Assembly: GCA_963636105.1 (NCBI GenBank)
Contig: CAVHIG010000042.1
Coordinates: forward strand, 1-18,116
Source: CAVHIG01 sp963636105
GTDB lineage: Bacteria > Bacillota > Clostridia > Peptostreptococcales > Anaerovoracaceae
Length of the DNA stretch: 18,116 nucleotides
Direction of reading: 5' to 3'
Within the stretch, counting starts at the first letter, position 1. Every line of letters starts with the position of its first letter. Both the position numbers and the translations under genes were made by a program. Positions 16,401 through 18,116 of the stretch are shown here, one piece after another. Under the pieces are notes generated by a model. It was not told where the DNA came from, did not search any database, and saw only the letters and a program-made list of their open reading frames with translations.

Positions 16401-17892
16401 CAGTAACAAAAGGCGTCGCATAGGATGTGCCGCTTGAGCTAGTATATCCGCCCGTATTCTCCAAGCTCGTCACGCTCTTGCCCGGCGCGGAGACAAAGAC
16501 GCTCTTGTTGTGCTGCGAATTCGTGTACCAATCGCCGTTTGCATCCACTGCGCTCACGCCGATGACCTCATCGTAGCCCGCCGGATAGTAAATTTCATCA
16601 CCCATGTTGCTGGTGTTGGAACTCGTATTTGCAACGGCCGCCACCATTATGACGCCCTTGCTCGCGGCATAGCTTATGGCCTCGTAAAGGGAATTCAGTG
16701 ACGATGAATCTTCCCTTACACCTAAGCTCATATTCAAAATATCGCAGTCAAAGTCATTCACCGCGCCATATATACCCTTGCATATTATGCTCACCGGTGT
16801 CGTTCTATTTTCGTCAAAGCACTTTATGGGCACTATCTTCACATCCGGCGCTACGCCCTCATAGCCCTTACTCGCGCTCTCCGCCGCTAGTATGCCGCTG
16901 ACAAAGGTGCCGTGGCCGATATTGTCGTATGTATCGGTCGAATTATTCAAATAGTTGTAGCCCGTGACGAGCTTGCCCTCAAGGTTTGGGTGGTCCGCGG
17001 CGCCGGAGTCGATCACTCCGACCCTTATCTCCTGCCCGGTGGTGCCCAGCTTGTATGCAAAGTCCGCATTTACCATGGAAAGCGCCCAGTTTGAGCTGTC
17101 GTAGGTATATGTGTAGGTTGCACTGCTGTAAGATGCCCCATCTTGCAAAGCTATATGCTCCTCGTCTCCCGCCTGCAAGGAAACGCCGGATTCATCATCT
17201 CCGGCAACCCCCGAAAAATCGGCATCCCAGTCCAAAAGTTGGACCTCGACGTCCTCCTCGTACCATTCTATGGCCTCAGGTGCCTCGCTGAGAAGCTCCT
17301 GCATGATATCTCCGTCCACCACGTCAAAGGGGATTTCTTCGCCTGCGGAAACGGCGTAGTCTCCACCGCCAGCCGCTATGTCCTCTTCCTCTGAGTCGCT
17401 GCAAAGCTCCGCAAGCAGCGCGGGCTGCATATCATCCGCGTATTTTACGATGTATTGCTTCTCCGGGTCGAGGGTTGCGGCTGCTTCTGATTTGGCTTCA
17501 GCTTTGGCTTCGGTTTTGGCTTCGATCTCCGCTTCGGCCTCGATCTGCACCTCAGTTTCTATCTCTACTTCGGCTTCGGCTTCGGTCTGCGTCTTTGTCT
17601 TCGCTACTGAATTTGCCTCTACTTTATGTTTTTCTTCGGTTTTCGTCTCGCATCCACTGCTTTTGGCTTCCGCAAGCTCTGCCGTCTCACTACCCACAAA
17701 CTCCGCTGCCGCAGCACCCGCGAGCTCTGCGCTCCCGGAGGCTCCCGCAGTTTCCGCAGTTTCCGCGGCAAAGGACACGTCTGCCCCTCCGATCGCCGGC
17801 AAGCCCGCCGTCAAAAGCGCCACCGTAAGTGCAAGGCTCAAAAGCCTGCGCGCCCGTTTTTTGAATTTTTCACCTTCAAACATCTTTTTCAA
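13489..17892 (-). CDS. SLH-anchored subtilisin-like (S8) serine protease, 1467 aa
   Basis: The TTG start (17890-17892) is chosen because AAGGAG lies 6 nt before it; the ATG three codons later is too far and upstream starts lack a site. A signal peptide follows (KKRARRLLSLALTVALLTAG, cleavage near FAA-E). Then come a Glu/Ala/Lys-rich tract (about 60-140) and an I9-like propeptide (142-219, starting KQYIVKYADD). The S8 domain spans about 265-517 with Asp295 (VIDSG), His327 (GHGTFVSG), Asn422 (VAAVAN, oxyanion) and Ser490 (GTSYATP), so it should be active. An acidic insert of about 70 residues precedes the closing GYGILDIEAALK helix (592-603). A Ser/Ala-rich beta region, a CSAC motif, two Listeria-Bacteroides (Flg_new) repeats (986-1119), a Gly/Ser linker and three SLH repeats (1193-1467) follow; SLH1 and SLH2 are separated by about 97 low-complexity residues. 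It is a wall-bound protease; its substrates are unknown. Confidence 0.93.
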   Translation of the reverse strand: MKKMFEGEKFKKRARRLLSLALTVALLTAGLPAIGGADVSFAAETAETAGASGSAELAGAAAAEFVGSETAELAEAKSSGCETKTEEKHKVEANSVAKTKTQTEAEAEVEIETEVQIEAEAEIEAKTEAKAEAKSEAAATLDPEKQYIVKYADDMQPALLAELCSDSEEEDIAAGGGDYAVSAGEEIPFDVVDGDIMQELLSEAPEAIEWYEEDVEVQLLDWDADFSGVAGDDESGVSLQAGDEEHIALQDGASYSSATYTYTYDSSNWALSMVNADFAYKLGTTGQEIRVGVIDSGAADHPNLEGKLVTGYNYLNNSTDTYDNIGHGTFVSGILAAESASKGYEGVAPDVKIVPIKCFDENRTTPVSIICKGIYGAVNDFDCDILNMSLGVREDSSSLNSLYEAISYAASKGVIMVAAVANTSSNTSNMGDEIYYPAGYDEVIGVSAVDANGDWYTNSQHNKSVFVSAPGKSVTSLENTGGYTSSSGTSYATPFVTAAAVVLKSADPTLTTERFKEILKTSSQYKEAPKTDAENEATDGASAVEEAVKTDTGAGKVSEEENTMTGALAEETGTKAGNDTEPVEEGWNDKYGYGILDIEAALKTLLSGTDIYISPVAAETAEDSVSSGSTGSAASSAVVYNNTDSDFSGKLMKCTYADLGSEKGSVLSAITEADITIPAGASIAVTFANEAGAAAKDGTDSGTLAGVTYSEKYFVWESDTENAPLSNVRTLFVSSTASGSAGLTLTTSTGTSASAKTAGATDTTGGSSANNFSLLTIDINLTELAGLEAGDTFSLTLKTKSAEAPEAGSSGGSADGQSGLQESSTEAAKLLYAVQATVPDDGIYRISVSSEEAEVAKSVELAEAASGKSAVTAADIDVSTASYGAGKATASTGGSGTEGQNSDDATLTEDMTQSDLCGDTSNEGETPKCAISFDAWINGQKMTLGAAAHSYIEKERKNPTATEDGYIKYTCSACGAPHEETLARIGYIVTYDANGGSNAPSTQTKQAGEVLTLTEAVPERTGYTFLGWAADPKAAKAQYEKGGTYSADANITLYAVWSANTYTIKYMVDAKLYTTASIKYGDKITAPTAPEKSGYTFKQWRNLPSAMPASDLIVEAVYEANSSGSGSGSSGGSSGSGGSGGGSGGGSGSGGGSSAGGSGSAGGSDVTVSPDAAVTPDVSADENAEENNDVAELMKYSDVSEAIWYYEAVQFVSQKGIMRGISDTEFAPGEKLSRAMFATILYRIACDAALSGSEESSAGSELVGSSEKSVAAGSASYYGASAGSELVAGSAVESDKTELSSIGQEIFLNGSAGGNSKENAGGNSKENSGGSKEAAGDSLRLQYMSKFTDVKAGTYYSEAVAWAAGVGLINGVTETSFAPDATITREQAAAMIYRYAKYRGLDTAVYVHETYADTEEISAYADEAVYWASEHDLLEGYDNGSFCPQSLTSRAETAVLVQRIYEKLLGV
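13912..13959 (-). repeat. Two exact 24-bp tandem repeats inside the protease gene
   Basis: 13912-13935 and 13936-13959 are identical and encode an 8-residue Gly/Asn/Ser/Lys/Glu unit (AGGNSKEN register) in the insert between SLH1 and SLH2. Flanking degenerate units suggest ongoing in-frame expansion of the insert. Confidence 0.85.
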
Positions 17893-17944
17893 AGACTTCT
17901 CCTTATATTTTATCATTTGACACATCCCATACCTAGAGGCGGGG

Positions 17945-17958
17945 ATTCTTGTAAGAAT
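17945..17958. promoter_or_regulatory. Small dyad upstream of the protease gene
   Basis: ATTCTT-GT-AAGAAT is a perfect 6-bp dyad about 55 bp upstream of the TTG start. A possible -10 (TATAAT on the minus strand, 17985-17990) lies just beyond it, but no good -35 was found, so the promoter is uncertain. The dyad could be an operator in the leader. Confidence 0.35.
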
Positions 17959-18075
17959 TTCCTTCAATACTATATTATGTAAAGATTATATATTTTTTGA
18001 AATCAGCGGTAGAATGCCCGTCGAGCAATGCAAAGCTGCTTTCTCTTATTTAATGATTTTTTCTTATTTGAGGAT

Positions 18076-18116
18076 TTATTGTAGATTTTCGCTTTTTCGG
18101 TGAAAATCTACAATAA
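18076..18116. repeat. Perfect 15-bp inverted repeat at the right edge
   Basis: TTATTGTAGATTTTC (18076-18090) and GAAAATCTACAATAA (18102-18116) are exact reverse complements with an 11-nt spacer containing CTTTTTCGG. The window ends at the last base of the right arm, so it cannot be said whether a T-run, a target duplication or a gene follows. It may be a terminator of a neighbour, an operator, or a mobile element end. The sequence between it and the protease gene (17893-18075) is AT-rich with no gene. Confidence 0.75.

Overview
The window looks like an accessory region of a low-to-middle GC Gram-positive anaerobe of the class Clostridia (Bacillota). The grounds are two very large secreted proteins ending in three S-layer homology (SLH) repeats, AGGAGG-type ribosome binding sites, double-glycine leader peptide biology and a DUF4143-type ATPase. 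The exact genus cannot be read from the sequence. No rRNA, tRNA, CRISPR array or complete insertion sequence was seen.

Layout, left to right. (1) 1-700, minus: 5' part of an AAA ATPase that runs off the left edge, with a readable promoter overlapped by a perfect palindrome. (2) 818-1246: three copies of a ~50 bp stem-loop repeat. Between copy 1 and copies 2/3 lies a small minus-strand gene (877-1035) for a 52-residue peptide with a canonical double-glycine export leader. (3) 1250-10210, minus: a 2986-residue secreted SLH surface protein carrying Calx-beta, CARDB and Big_2 domains. (4) 10211-10707: a leader and intergenic region with tandem repeats, nested inverted repeats, an isolated minus-strand terminator, and a consensus promoter with tandem operator-like repeats. 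(5) 10708-12004, plus: a two-gene module of a DUF3990-like (ADP-ribosyltransferase-fold) protein and an Xre-type antitoxin/regulator. (6) 12005-13492: a graveyard of one minus-strand gene truncated at the end of the antitoxin gene and two frameshifted plus-strand gene remnants. (7) 13489-17892, minus: a 1467-residue subtilisin-family (S8) protease, also SLH-anchored, with an intact catalytic triad. (8) 17893-18116: its upstream region, ending in a perfect 15-bp inverted repeat.

How it may work together: the two SLH proteins are probably both held on the cell-wall polymer, one as a giant adhesin or scaffold-like protein and the other as a wall-bound protease. Their nearness suggests, but does not prove, a functional link. 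The double-glycine peptide is the best candidate for an undescribed secreted factor, but its transporter or maturation genes are not in the window. The toxin-antitoxin-like module appears to have been inserted between a gene and that gene's terminator. The truncated gene keeps a near-consensus promoter, so it may now be transcribed antisense through the whole module.
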